Shown in pieces: positions 55,705 through 64,000 of a stretch of DNA of 64,000 nt. This DNA is from an uncultured Rhizobiaceae group bacterium. Its GTDB lineage: Bacteria > Pseudomonadota > Alphaproteobacteria > Rhizobiales > Rhizobiaceae. Position numbers and translations under genes: made by a program. Numbering within the stretch: the first letter of the stretch is position 1; each line of letters starts with the position of its first letter. The stretch lies in assembly GCA_937930845.1 (NCBI GenBank), contig CALHBJ010000007.1:62001-126000 (forward strand). Direction: 5' to 3'. The notes under the pieces were generated by a model that did not search any database, was not told the DNA's origin, and saw only the letters and a program-made list of their open reading frames with translations.

Positions 55705-55803
55705 TTATTTTGAGCGACGTTCGTCAGAAATCGGAACTTCCGCTGTCACGCTGGCCATTTTTTCGGCCACTGTAATGACTGGTTTTTGATAAGTGCTTTT
55801 CAC
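55705..55803 (-). CDS. 32 aa micropeptide with a lasso/RiPP-leader-like motif
   Basis: The gene starts at a GTG (55803) with AGGG 8 nt upstream. The peptide begins MKSTYQKPVITVAEKMASVT and has a charged end. Tyr5, Pro8, Ile10 and Thr20 match the YxxPxLxxxGxxxxxT pattern of lasso-peptide leaders, with Glu14 in place of Gly. The Thr would mark the end of the leader, leaving an acidic and basic tail of about eleven residues that does not look like a typical lasso core (no Gly or Ala first). It lies on the opposite strand and about 2.8 kb from the other two peptides. It may be co-transcribed with the DUF938 methyltransferase and a 43 aa frame upstream. Confidence 0.5.
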   Translation of the reverse strand: MKSTYQKPVITVAEKMASVTAEVPISDERRSK

Positions 55804-55845
55804 GATAATATCCCTGTAATTTTTATGATATTTGCAAGTAGTGCT

Positions 55846-55977
55846 CTATGTCTTTGAGAACCCAACATACTTTTGCACGAAATCGCCGGGTATTCTACCT
55901 GTTTGGGTAAACACGACACTGCAATATTTCAACATGCTTACCGGCTTGGCGTCAGGATTTCCCCATGACTGTTGCAA
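55846..55977 (-). CDS. Possible 43 aa protein with near-perfect Shine-Dalgarno; unknown
   Basis: A TTG at 55977 lies five bases after AGGAGG, an optimal ribosome binding site, 45 nt after the stop of the DUF938 methyltransferase. The peptide begins MQQSWGNPDAKPVSMLKYCS and ends YVGFSKT; it is moderately hydrophobic with one Cys and has no signal peptide. Its stop lies 42 nt before the third micropeptide. The site and spacing support translation. The family is unknown, and a chance frame cannot be excluded. Confidence 0.4.
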   Translation of the reverse strand: MQQSWGNPDAKPVSMLKYCSVVFTQTGRIPGDFVQKYVGFSKT

Positions 55978-56022
55978 TTTTGCCTCCTGGGGCGAGCCGC
56001 AAACAGACTTTGATCCTGCGTC

Positions 56023-56622
56023 TTATGGCTTACGCCATACCAAAAACTGATTGTTAGACGGCATGGCAGTATCGCTGACAAAGGCCAGCCCGTTTTCCTG
56101 GGCAAACGTGTCAACGGTTTCGAAGTCACGTATTCCACCACCAGGAAACGTCTCCACCAGCCATTGGTTGAAACTTTCATTGCTTTCAGTGGTGAACTGA
56201 CCGGCATATTTAAATGGGCCATAAAACATCATGGCGCCACCGGCTTTCAGACTGGCCGCTGCCCCCTCCACATAGGGTTTCAGGTTTTCCACCGGCATCG
56301 CGTGGATGCAATTGGCGCTGTAAACGGCATCAAATTTGGGGCGTAGTGAGGGCCAGTGCAAAACATCCAGCGCAAATGGAGCTTCAATATTGGGCAATGC
56401 GGCTGTCTTTAAAGTCGCCAATAAGCCCATATCGTCGATATTTCTATCGCTGGGCTGCCAGATAATATCCGCCATTTGACCGGCAAAATGCACCGCATGC
56501 TGTCCCGTACCACTGCCGATTTCCAGCACGCGCGCACCGGGCTGCAAATTGGCGCGCAATTGGGCGCAAATGACTTCTTTGTTGGCATCTGCGGAACGGC
56601 TGAAAGGCAGCGCATTGGTCAT
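56023..56622 (-). CDS. DUF938 family SAM-dependent methyltransferase-like protein
   Basis: The protein is 199 aa with class I methyltransferase motif I, ARVLEIGSGTGQHAVHFA (about residues 34-50), 'WQPSDRNIDD' as the acidic loop, and 'FDAVYSANCIHAMPVE' as motif IV. The N-terminus 'PFSRSADANKEVI' and overall length fit DUF938. The substrate is unknown. The gene is the first of a possible small operon with the 43 aa frame and the third micropeptide; a modification role for the peptide would be an attractive but unproven idea. It diverges from the TauE/SafE gene. Confidence 0.85.
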   Translation of the reverse strand: MTNALPFSRSADANKEVICAQLRANLQPGARVLEIGSGTGQHAVHFAGQMADIIWQPSDRNIDDMGLLATLKTAALPNIEAPFALDVLHWPSLRPKFDAVYSANCIHAMPVENLKPYVEGAAASLKAGGAMMFYGPFKYAGQFTTESNESFNQWLVETFPGGGIRDFETVDTFAQENGLAFVSDTAMPSNNQFLVWRKP

Positions 56623-56762
56623 GGGCTATATCCAGGTTTGGTCATCTTGTGTTGACGGGCTGTGCGACACCTGTTGCGCCCCTTGCACAAATAGCTGATC
56701 GTCGCTGAATTGACTTTACGTTGTCATTTCACACCAGCACAACTCAGTGGCGCCAGTTCATC

Positions 56763-57557
56763 ATGGATGAACCGCACTTTCATCACAGGACCAAGATCAT
56801 TTTCTCCAGCTTAACTGACCCCGCATCAATCCTGATCATCGCAATTGCATTTCTCATCGGCGGGCTGGTCAAAGGGACAGCGGGATTGGGATTGCCGGTC
56901 ATTACGGTTGCCGTGCTCACATTTGCTTTCGGTCTGCCAATTGCCATGGCGCTGATGTTGCTGCCGGGCCTTGTTTCTAATGCCTATCAGGCGCTGGCAG
57001 GCCCTCACCTGACGCCTGCCTTGAAACGCATTGCGGTGTTTCTGCTGCCGTCATTGTGCACCATCTGGTTCGGAACCGGACTGCTCACAACCCTTGATGG
57101 CAAATGGCTGGTGGTCATTTTGGGCGCGATCCTCACAGCCTATGCCCTGATCGGCATATCGGGCTACAGCATCACCATTCCACGGGAAAAAGAACGCTTC
57201 ATCGGCCCTGTATTCGGTGCCGTGAACGGCGTAACGACCGGCATGACCGGTGTGACATCAACCCCAAGTGTCATTTATCTAAATGGTCTTGGTATGGCGC
57301 GTGAAATGTTCATTCAGTCCATGGGGCTGTTGTTCTTCATATCCTATGTGGTGCTGACCTTATCTTTTTGGGCCCGTGATCTGGTGGATTTTGAAAACGC
57401 AACCCTGTCCGCATTCGCTGTTTTGCCCACTATGGCCGGCATCTGGCTGGGTCAAAAACTGCGCCACCGCACCACAGAAGCCTCGTTCAAACGCTTGTTT
57501 TACCGGGTTCTGCTGGTCATTGGACTATATCTGATCCTGCGCTCGCTGTTCTCTTAA
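56763..57557 (+). CDS. TauE/SafE-family membrane permease
   Basis: The protein is 264 aa from the ATG at 56763, with eight hydrophobic segments in two halves. The duplicated family motif is seen as GGLVKGTAGLGLPVITVAVL in the first half and 'GAVNGVTTGMTGVTSTPSVIYL' in the second. The family (formerly DUF81) carries sulfonates, sulfite or organosulfur anions across the inner membrane. A TTG at 56721 is an alternative start. It ends with a 4 nt overlap with the convergent dnaE gene. The substrate is unknown. Confidence 0.87.
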   Translation: MDEPHFHHRTKIIFSSLTDPASILIIAIAFLIGGLVKGTAGLGLPVITVAVLTFAFGLPIAMALMLLPGLVSNAYQALAGPHLTPALKRIAVFLLPSLCTIWFGTGLLTTLDGKWLVVILGAILTAYALIGISGYSITIPREKERFIGPVFGAVNGVTTGMTGVTSTPSVIYLNGLGMAREMFIQSMGLLFFISYVVLTLSFWARDLVDFENATLSAFAVLPTMAGIWLGQKLRHRTTEASFKRLFYRVLLVIGLYLILRSLFS

Positions 57558-60500
57558 ACCAGTTCCACATCCACAACACCGTCAATGGCCTTAATGGCAC
57601 CGGCAATTTGCGGCGAAATGAGACGCTTGCCGGGAATTCGGATTTCCACCTCGCGCTCGCCCTGTCCGTGCAACACGATCAGGCTGACATTGCCCTCCCC
57701 GCGCTTGCCGATCCGCTCGCCAATATTGGCCAGCGGTTTTTCATCACGCACAAATACGTAAAGCTGCCGCTCCACCTTGGCGGCTTCCGATTCCAGACTT
57801 TTGATGGAATTTACCCGCAAAGACGCTCCCTCGGGTTTGTCTTCACCCACCACATTGAGCACCACCGAGTTGCCAGCCACCAGCAACGGCCCAAATGTTT
57901 CCAGGGCTTCGGAAAACATCACCACTTCATATTGCCCGGTGGGGTCCGAAATCTGGGCAATGCCCATGCGATTGCCATTGCGGGTTTTACGATGTTGCAG
58001 GCTCGTCACCGTGCCCGCCAGATTGCCCGGCAAAGACCCGCGCCCCTTGAGCGCCTTTTCAAAGTCAGCATATCGCTGCACCCGCATCCGCTCCAGCGTA
58101 TCGGCATATTCGTCGAGCGGATGGGCAGACATGTAATAACCTACGGCCTGAAATTCCCGGAACAGTTTTTCAGCAGGCGACCACGCCTGCACCGGCGGCA
58201 ATTGCACCTGTTCCTCACCGGTATCACCCCCAAACATATCACTGATGCCGATGGCATTATTGTCGGCAACCCGCGATGCGTGTCCGATCAGGCGTTCCAG
58301 ACCGCCAATCAATTGCTCCCGCGGATGGCCAAAACAGTCGAATGCTCCCGCATGGATCATATTTTCCAGCATCTTGCGATTGACCTGTTTGGGGTCAATT
58401 CGAGAGAAAAAATTCGTCAGGCTGGTGAAAGGGCCGCCCTCCTGGCGGGTTTCCACCACATGGGAAACCGCTTGCGCGCCAACGCCCTTGATGGCGGCCA
58501 ACGCATAAAACACTTTGCCGTCGCGCACAGCAAACGCCACATCAGATGTATTGACTGACGGCGCAACCACTTCAATTTCTGCCCGCCTTGCTTCCCGATA
58601 GAAGTCATGCAGCTTGTCCGTATTGCCCATGTCCAGCGTCATCAACGCGGCGGTGAATTCCACGGGATAGTTGGCCTTCAACCAGGCCGTTTGATAGGAC
58701 ACCAGCGCATAGGCAGCCGCATGGGATTTGTTAAATCCATAGTCGGCAAATTTCGCCAGAACATCGAAGATGAAATCTGCGCGCGCTGCTTTCAGGCCGC
58801 GCTCAACCGCACCATCCACAAACCGCTTGCGCTGCACCTCCATTTCGGACCGGATTTTCTTACCCATGGCCCGGCGCAACATATCCGCTTCACCCAGCGA
58901 ATAGCCCGACAGGATTTGCGCAATCTGCATCACCTGTTCCTGATAGATGATCACGCCCTGGGTTTCTTTCAAAACACCTTCGATTTTCTCGTGATAGAAA
59001 TCCGGCTCTTCTTCGCCGTGCTTTCGCGCATTGTAGACCGGGATATTTTCCATCGGCCCGGGGCGGTAGAGGGCAACAAGCGCAATAATATCTTCAAACT
59101 GGTCAGGCCGCATGCCGATCAGCGCCTTGCGCATCCCCATGGATTCCAACTGGAACACGCCAACGGTCTCGCCCCGCTGCAGCATTTCAAATGTGGCCTG
59201 ATCATCCAGTTCGGGATGGTCAATATCCACTTCCACATTGCGCTGGGCAAGATATTGCTGGGCTTTGCGAATGACCGTGAGCGTTTTCAGCCCCAGAAAG
59301 TCAAACTTCACCAGCCCCGCCTGCTCCACCCATTTCATGTTGAACTGGGTCACCGGCATGTCGGAACGTGGATCCCGATACAGCGGCACCAACTCGTCCA
59401 GCGGGCGGTCGCCAATCACAATACCGGCGGCATGGGTGGAAGCGTGGCGATACAGCCCTTCGAGCTTCAACGCCATCTCAATGAGATTATCGACCTCCGC
59501 TTCGGCATTGCGCGCTTCAATCAATCCCGGTTCGCTCTTTACCGCCTCTGCCAGAGTGGTGGGGTTTGCCGGGTTGTTGGGCACCATTTTGCACAGCCGG
59601 TCGACCTGGGGATACGGCATTTGCAGAACCCGCCCCACATCGCGCAGCACGGCACGGGCTTGCAGGGTTCCAAATGTGATGATCTGGGCAACCTGCTGGC
59701 GCCCATATTTTTCCTGAACATATTGGATCACTTCGTCGCGTCGGTCCTGACAGAAATCGATGTCAAAATCGGGCATGGAAATACGTTCAGGGTTGAGGAA
59801 CCGCTCAAACAGCAGGGAAAAGCGCATCGGGTCGAGGTCGGTCACCGTCAGCGACCAGGCAACCAAAGACCCTGCCCCGGAACCACGGCCCGGTCCCACA
59901 GGTATTCCCTGCTCCTTGGCCCACTTGATAAAGTCGGCAACAATCAGGAAGTAACCGGGGAATTTCATACCCTCGATGATGCCCAGCTCAAATTCCAGCC
60001 GCTTGTCATAATCGGCTCTGTCAAACCCGGGTGCGAGCGGATTGCTGGCAAGGCGCATTTCCAGGCCATCCATGGCCTGTTTGCGCAATTCAGCCGCTTC
60101 GGCCTCCAGCGGATTTTCCCCATGCCCACCGGTGTAAAACGGCAGGATCGGGTCTCTCAACGGCACCTGAAAGGCACAACGCCGGGCGATTTCTACTGTA
60201 TTGTCCAGCGCTTCCGGCAAATCGCTGAACAGGGCATGCATTTCATCAGCGCTCTTGAAATAATGGTCCGGCGTGAGTTTGCGCCGGTCTTCCTCAATGA
60301 CCATGCGGCCTTCGGCAATACAGATCAGCGTGTCATGGGCCAGATAATCATCACGTTTGGCAAAATAGGTTTCATTGGTGGCGACAATCGCCACCCCGGC
60401 GTCAAATGCCCAGTCCAGCAACTGATTTTCTACCGCCTTTGAATACCCCGCATGGCGCTGCAACTCGATGTAAAAGCGGTCTTCGAAGATGTCTTTCAGC

Positions 60501-61078
60501 ACGTCAAAAGCCTGGCGCGCCTGGGATTTTTGACCAGTCAATATTGCGTTGTTGAGTGGGCCTGAGGGGCCGCCGGACAGGGCTATGATCCCTTCTGAAT
60601 GTTTGGAAATTTGCTCCCGCGTGATGTGGGCCCGCGATGCGGCCGCACCATCCATATAGGCCATTGAAACCAGTTTGGTGAGATTGGCGTAGCCCTGTTC
60701 TGTGGCCGCCAGAAATTCCATACACGGCAATTGGCGCATGGCTTCCTGGGTGCTCGCCATGCCCATCGGTTTTTCGCCCTCCCCGTCTTCGGCAGCGATG
60801 CGCAGGTCGACTTCCAGCTTGCAGCCGATAATGGGTTGCAGCCCGGCCTTTACGGCTTTTTGAGAAAATTCCAGCGCACCAAACAGGTTGTTACGGTCTG
60901 TAATGGCAAGGGCCGGTTGATTATCCTCAACGGCCAGATCAATCATACGGGCCAGCGGCACCGCCCCTTCCAACAGGGAATAGGCCGAATGGGCATGCAA
61001 ATGCACAAAGGGACGCTGTCCCGGTTTCGGCATTTTTGGCCCCGCCAAAGCGGCATTCATCTCATCTTTTTTTGACAC
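57554..61078 (-). CDS. dnaE: DNA polymerase III subunit alpha
   Basis: The protein is 1174 aa. In order: N-terminal PHP domain with FVHLHAHSAYSLLEGA, polymerase core with catalytic PDFDIDFCQDRRDEV, fingers with 'KKIRSEMEVQRKRFVDGAVE', tandem HhH near 'AAIKGVGAQAVSHVV', and C-terminal OB fold 'LAGTVTSLQHRKTRNGNRMG'. The start is a GTG at 61078; an ATG at 61060 is an alternative. It is the replicative polymerase subunit, the DnaE1 type. A long frame on the opposite strand is a shadow. Confidence 0.97.
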   Translation of the reverse strand: MSKKDEMNAALAGPKMPKPGQRPFVHLHAHSAYSLLEGAVPLARMIDLAVEDNQPALAITDRNNLFGALEFSQKAVKAGLQPIIGCKLEVDLRIAAEDGEGEKPMGMASTQEAMRQLPCMEFLAATEQGYANLTKLVSMAYMDGAAASRAHITREQISKHSEGIIALSGGPSGPLNNAILTGQKSQARQAFDVLKDIFEDRFYIELQRHAGYSKAVENQLLDWAFDAGVAIVATNETYFAKRDDYLAHDTLICIAEGRMVIEEDRRKLTPDHYFKSADEMHALFSDLPEALDNTVEIARRCAFQVPLRDPILPFYTGGHGENPLEAEAAELRKQAMDGLEMRLASNPLAPGFDRADYDKRLEFELGIIEGMKFPGYFLIVADFIKWAKEQGIPVGPGRGSGAGSLVAWSLTVTDLDPMRFSLLFERFLNPERISMPDFDIDFCQDRRDEVIQYVQEKYGRQQVAQIITFGTLQARAVLRDVGRVLQMPYPQVDRLCKMVPNNPANPTTLAEAVKSEPGLIEARNAEAEVDNLIEMALKLEGLYRHASTHAAGIVIGDRPLDELVPLYRDPRSDMPVTQFNMKWVEQAGLVKFDFLGLKTLTVIRKAQQYLAQRNVEVDIDHPELDDQATFEMLQRGETVGVFQLESMGMRKALIGMRPDQFEDIIALVALYRPGPMENIPVYNARKHGEEEPDFYHEKIEGVLKETQGVIIYQEQVMQIAQILSGYSLGEADMLRRAMGKKIRSEMEVQRKRFVDGAVERGLKAARADFIFDVLAKFADYGFNKSHAAAYALVSYQTAWLKANYPVEFTAALMTLDMGNTDKLHDFYREARRAEIEVVAPSVNTSDVAFAVRDGKVFYALAAIKGVGAQAVSHVVETRQEGGPFTSLTNFFSRIDPKQVNRKMLENMIHAGAFDCFGHPREQLIGGLERLIGHASRVADNNAIGISDMFGGDTGEEQVQLPPVQAWSPAEKLFREFQAVGYYMSAHPLDEYADTLERMRVQRYADFEKALKGRGSLPGNLAGTVTSLQHRKTRNGNRMGIAQISDPTGQYEVVMFSEALETFGPLLVAGNSVVLNVVGEDKPEGASLRVNSIKSLESEAAKVERQLYVFVRDEKPLANIGERIGKRGEGNVSLIVLHGQGEREVEIRIPGKRLISPQIAGAIKAIDGVVDVELV

Positions 61079-61207
61079 GCATCACCGCTTACATTGCTTG
61101 GGCAAACAATGGTCCCATACGGACCACCGGCGGCTTAAAGAGACAATGAAATGACCAGTGCACCGCGCCCCTACCATGGGCGGTATGGGCACAATTCTCA
61201 ATGTTGA

Positions 61208-61297
61208 TCAGGCCAGAATATTCATCCAGGCGAACATCATGAACAGAAAAACACTCATCGAAAGAGCGGAGGCAAAATTACGAATGATAAGGGACAT
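61208..61297 (-). CDS. 29 aa small membrane protein
   Basis: An ATG at 61297 lies 8 nt after a strong Shine-Dalgarno (TTAGGAG). The peptide MSLIIRNFASALSMSVFLFM continues with a hydrophobic stretch ending MNILA. It has one membrane segment of about 18 residues, a positive N-terminus and a Met-rich core, and no other domain. It is on the same strand as dnaE, about 130 nt upstream of it. An overlapping plus-strand frame has no ribosome binding site. Small hydrophobic peptides of this kind usually modulate larger membrane proteins; the target is unknown. Confidence 0.55.
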   Translation of the reverse strand: MSLIIRNFASALSMSVFLFMMFAWMNILA

Positions 61298-61497
61298 GAC
61301 AAACTCCTAACATGTTCACCAACCGCAGAAAATAACGCATCTGCAGCACAATGTTCATGTTATGTTCTTTTTCCAATTCTGTCAAGCAAGTTCTTTACTT
61401 GTTCTTCAAACCCGATGGGGCATGATTAGGAAAACCCATTACATACTAGGCTTGCAGACCGCGCGGCGCCCTGAAAACCAACCCGGAGAGACACCCT
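61298..61497. other. Divergent region between the small membrane protein and the hydrolase
   Basis: About 200 bases with promoters expected for both directions. A GGAGAG ribosome binding site precedes the hydrolase ATG. Nothing else is visible. Confidence 0.5.
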
Positions 61498-62310
61498 ATG
61501 GCATTGTTGAAACGAGCCTTGTTTCTGGCTCTGATCGGATATCTGGGCGTCGCTGCTCTGCTGACATCGCTTCAACGATACATCATCTTCCCCGCCCCCA
61601 GTGACGCAACACTGGCGGCAGTCAACTGGCAGGCCATAGCAGGCCATGACCGGTTCTTTATTGAAACAGCAGATGGCGAAAAACTATCCGCCTGGTATGC
61701 GCCGCCCAAGACCGGCAAGCCCGTATTCCTGTTCTTCCACGGCAATGGTGGCCGGCTGGAGCTAATGTCGCAGCGTTGGCAATACATTCTCGACCAAGGG
61801 TATGGCATATTCACCCTGTCCTATCGCGGATATCCAGGTTCTACCGGGTCTCCCAGTGAGGAAGGCTTGATTGCCGATGCCCAAGCCGGCTGGAAATGGC
61901 TGTCGCAAAAACACACGTCCCAGGAGATTGTCATTCATGGCATGTCGCTGGGTTCCGGTGTTGCAACGGCCCTTGCCCGTGATGTCAAAGCGAAGGCGTT
62001 GGTTCTTGAAGCGCCATTTTCAGCATTAGTAGACGTGGCTGATCATCAATACCCATGGCTGCCGACCCGCTTGTTGACCAAAGACCCATTCCTGTCCCGG
62101 GAACGCATCGCCCAGGTGAATATGCCGGTCTTCATCGCCCACGGCACCCAGGACCGCGTTATTCCGTTTCATCTGGGCGAAAAGCTGTTTAAGCACGCTG
62201 TCGAACCCAAGTCATTAGTTCAGATAGACGGTGGGGGCCATAACACCCTCGTGCGTGACGGTCTCTATTCCCATATCTGGGATTTTTTGGACCGCCTTCC
62301 TGCAAACTAA
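61498..62310 (+). CDS. Membrane-anchored alpha/beta hydrolase (BEM46-like)
   Basis: The protein is 270 aa. Residues 5-25 form a hydrophobic anchor (RALFLALIGYLGVAALL). The hydrolase domain has the oxyanion-hole block FLFFHGNGGRLELM, the nucleophile elbow HGMSLGSG with Ser at about 149, Asp in HGTQDRVIPF, and a terminal His in GGGHNTL. This matches the FrsA/BEM46-type group with an N-terminal anchor. The substrate is unknown. The gene is divergent from dnaE and convergent with the lolD operon, 12 nt apart. Confidence 0.88.
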   Translation: MALLKRALFLALIGYLGVAALLTSLQRYIIFPAPSDATLAAVNWQAIAGHDRFFIETADGEKLSAWYAPPKTGKPVFLFFHGNGGRLELMSQRWQYILDQGYGIFTLSYRGYPGSTGSPSEEGLIADAQAGWKWLSQKHTSQEIVIHGMSLGSGVATALARDVKAKALVLEAPFSALVDVADHQYPWLPTRLLTKDPFLSRERIAQVNMPVFIAHGTQDRVIPFHLGEKLFKHAVEPKSLVQIDGGGHNTLVRDGLYSHIWDFLDRLPAN

Positions 62311-62322
62311 ACAGCAGCGCTA

Positions 62323-63003
62323 TCAGGCGGCGATAATCTTGCCGCCATCAATCGTTACTGTGCGATCCATACGGGCGGCCAGTTCGTGATTATGGGTCGC
62401 AATCAGTGCCGCAAGACCTGTTGAGCGCACGAGGTCGGTGAGCGCACCAAAAACCAGCTCCGAAGTAGAAGGGTCAAGATTGCCGGTCGGTTCATCGGCC
62501 AGAAGCAGGCGCGGCTGATTTGCAACGGCACGGGCAATCGCCACCCGTTGCTGCTCACCACCAGAAAGTTCCGATGGGCGATGGCTGGCGCGCGGTCCAA
62601 TTCCCAAATGTTCCAGCAACTGATTGGCGCGGCGGTCCGCATTCGCAGCCGTGCTCCCGCCCACGAGAAGCGGCAAAGCAATATTCTCCCGAGCATCCAG
62701 TTCCGGCAATAAATGGTGGAACTGATACACGAAACCAATATCAACACGGCGCATTTGTGTGCGCTGATCATCGCTGAGCTGGCCACATTCGCGCCCGCCA
62801 ATGGACAAAGTACCCGCGTCCGGTTTTTCCAGCAGACCCGCCAAATGCAGAAGCGTAGACTTGCCGGCACCAGATGGTGCAACGAGAGCAACAATTTCAC
62901 CGCGCTTGATCTTCAGTTCCGCACCATCGAGCACAGTCAGCGCCTGCGCGCCCTTGCCATAGGTGCGGCGAATGCCGCTCATATTCAATACAGCATCACT
63001 CAT
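62323..63003 (-). CDS. lolD: Lipoprotein-releasing ABC transporter ATP-binding protein LolD
   Basis: The protein is 226 aa from the ATG at 63003. Walker A is [10 protein letters not shown], signature [11 protein letters not shown], Walker [11 protein letters not shown], and the switch His is in IATHNHELA. The '[23 protein letters not shown]' stretch is typical of LolD/MacB-type ATPases. It powers release of lipoproteins from the inner membrane to LolA. It overlaps the LolC/E gene by 8 nt on the same strand. Confidence 0.94.
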   Translation of the reverse strand: MSDAVLNMSGIRRTYGKGAQALTVLDGAELKIKRGEIVALVAPSGAGKSTLLHLAGLLEKPDAGTLSIGGRECGQLSDDQRTQMRRVDIGFVYQFHHLLPELDARENIALPLLVGGSTAANADRRANQLLEHLGIGPRASHRPSELSGGEQQRVAIARAVANQPRLLLADEPTGNLDPSTSELVFGALTDLVRSTGLAALIATHNHELAARMDRTVTIDGGKIIAA

Positions 63004-64000
63004 AGCGCAGCGCTTCCACCGGATCGAGGCGCGCGGCCCGCCAAGCGGGGAACCATGTGGCGACAAGCGACAATATCATCGCCATGGCAACAACCATCAC
63101 CGTTTCACCCGCATCAATTTTGATGGGAATTTCCGTCAAAAAGCGCACGGTGGGATCCCACACATTGGTGCCACTCACCCACGAAATAAAATCTTTGATA
63201 CCGTTTATGTTCAAACAGAATACCAGACCAAGGGCGAAACCGGCCAATGTGCCAAATATGCCAATACTGGAGCCGGTAATCAGGAAAATACGCATCACTG
63301 CTCCACGGGTTGCACCCATGGTCCGCAAAATCGCAATGTCGCTGCCTTTATCTTTCACGAGCATGAACAGCCCGGAAACAATATTCAGCGCCGCCACCAG
63401 CAGGATGAGAGTCAAAATCAGGAACATCACATTGCGCTCAACTTCAAGCGCTTGAAAGAACGTGATATTTCTCTGCCGCCAATCGGTCAGCAAGACCGGG
63501 CGTTCTGAAGCCGCCTCAACGGGTTGTCGCATCTCGCCCACCTGATCGGGGTCTTCAACAAAGGCCTCAATCACCGATACAGTGCCTTCCTTGTTGAAAT
63601 AAAGCTGCGCTTCTTCCAGCGGCATGAAGACGAATATGTTGTCATATTCGCTCATGCCCATCTTGAAGATGGCGGTCACCGGATAGGCTTTTACCCGCGG
63701 CGAAACCCCAAAAGCGGTCTGGTTGCCATTGGGGGTGATCAGCGTGATGGCATCGCCAATACCCAGCCCCAGATTGTTCGCCATGTTAATGCCAATGGCG
63801 ACGCCCTCATCCGTATCAAAACCGTCCAGCGTGCCGTCAACAATCTTGTCGCCAACGGCGGGCAGACGTTTCAAATCCGCTTCGCGCATGCCGCGCACAC
63901 GTGCGCCATTGCCGCCCTGTCCACCCGAGGCCAGCACTTCCCCTTCGATCAATGGCAGGGCCAGTGTGATGCCTTTTAACGCTTCAAGCCTGCGCGCCAC
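62996..64000 (-). CDS. Lipoprotein-releasing ABC transporter permease LolC/LolE (5' end outside the window)
   Basis: The visible 334 residues are the C-terminal part of a LolC/LolE permease. Features are a periplasmic MacB-like domain, then a '[46 protein letters not shown]' type FtsX block, and the end '[18 protein letters not shown]', typical of FtsX-family permeases. The N-terminal membrane helix and start lie beyond base 64000. It works with LolD (8 nt overlap) to extract lipoproteins. The type, LolC or LolE, cannot be decided, and many alphaproteobacteria have only one permease gene. Confidence 0.93.
   Translation of the reverse strand: MARRLEALKGITLALPLIEGEVLASGGQGGNGARVRGMREADLKRLPAVGDKIVDGTLDGFDTDEGVAIGINMANNLGLGIGDAITLITPNGNQTAFGVSPRVKAYPVTAIFKMGMSEYDNIFVFMPLEEAQLYFNKEGTVSVIEAFVEDPDQVGEMRQPVEAASERPVLLTDWRQRNITFFQALEVERNVMFLILTLILLVAALNIVSGLFMLVKDKGSDIAILRTMGATRGAVMRIFLITGSSIGIFGTLAGFALGLVFCLNINGIKDFISWVSGTNVWDPTVRFLTEIPIKIDAGETVMVVAMAMILSLVATWFPAWRAARLDPVEALRYE

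Noticed and set aside
52607-55803. A complete lasso-peptide cluster
   Set aside because: Only leader-like precursors are seen; no RRE, leader protease or cyclase gene lies in the window.
58607-60442. 611-codon plus-strand frame inside dnaE
   Set aside because: Antisense of well-recognised DnaE polymerase motifs; no protein-like features.

Overview
The window looks like a chromosomal segment of an alphaproteobacterium, most likely a member of the Hyphomicrobiales (Rhizobiales). The evidence is the gene content and order: a pyrH-frr-uppS-cdsA-rseP-bamA-lpxD-fabZ-lpxA-lpxI-lpxB run without dxr, a phosphatidylcholine synthase, an IalB-family protein, LpxI rather than LpxH, and a giant growth-pole-ring-like coiled-coil protein. 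The identification comes from reading the sequence only; no database search was run.

Layout. 1-3.8 kb: an accessory island on the minus strand that reads as a decayed polymorphic toxin/immunity locus. It holds two paralogous 240-241 aa envelope proteins, each followed by a protein with the same N-terminal LDxYNR-type motif: a lipase-like protein in one unit and only a 57 aa stub in the other. An Imm11/DUF1629-type protein and a frameshifted partial gene follow. The genes are chained by 4-5 nt stop/start overlaps, and a 98 bp direct repeat forms the 3' end of the lipase gene. 4-4.7 kb: a secreted His/Arg/Tyr-rich protein and tRNA-Thr(CGT). 4.9-12.6 kb: a catabolic locus with a TPP-dependent enzyme, a racemase-family enzyme, a GntR regulator, a DadA-like oxidase and a TRAP transporter. 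13-17.8 kb: a BMP-type (nucleoside-like) ABC importer. 17.9-25.9 kb: MFS, TerC, Pcs, DUF1326/DUF2182, a UbiH-like hydroxylase, an AEC carrier, HspQ and IalB. 26-35.4 kb: a YejA-like binding protein, FrnE-like DsbA, a VOC protein with KdsA, an MFS carrier, two DUF922 metalloprotease-like proteins, an FNR/ferredoxin pair and an Hpt protein. 35.9-41 kb: the 1711 aa growth-pole-ring-like protein. 41-55.3 kb: the envelope-biogenesis and translation run (lpx/bamA/rseP/cdsA/uppS/frr/pyrH, tsf, rpsB). 56-64 kb: a DUF938 methyltransferase, a TauE/SafE carrier, DnaE, an alpha/beta hydrolase, LolD and a partial LolC/E.

The main unexplained signal is a set of very short genes in intergenic spaces. Three 31-39 aa peptides (52607-52702 +, 52836-52955 +, 55705-55803 -) all begin M-K-x-[T/I]-Y-x-x-P, close to the YxxPxLxxxG leader signature of lasso-type RiPP precursors, and each has a Shine-Dalgarno-like sequence. 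No RiPP maturation enzyme is visible in the window. A 43-codon reading frame with a near-perfect Shine-Dalgarno lies between the DUF938 methyltransferase and the third peptide. A 29 aa membrane peptide lies upstream of dnaE.

Other notable points are an S2 ribosomal protein with an Ala/Pro-rich linker and a C-terminal HhH-like domain, five tandem 51-residue repeats in the growth-pole-ring-like protein, and an intrinsic terminator between dctP and dctQ.
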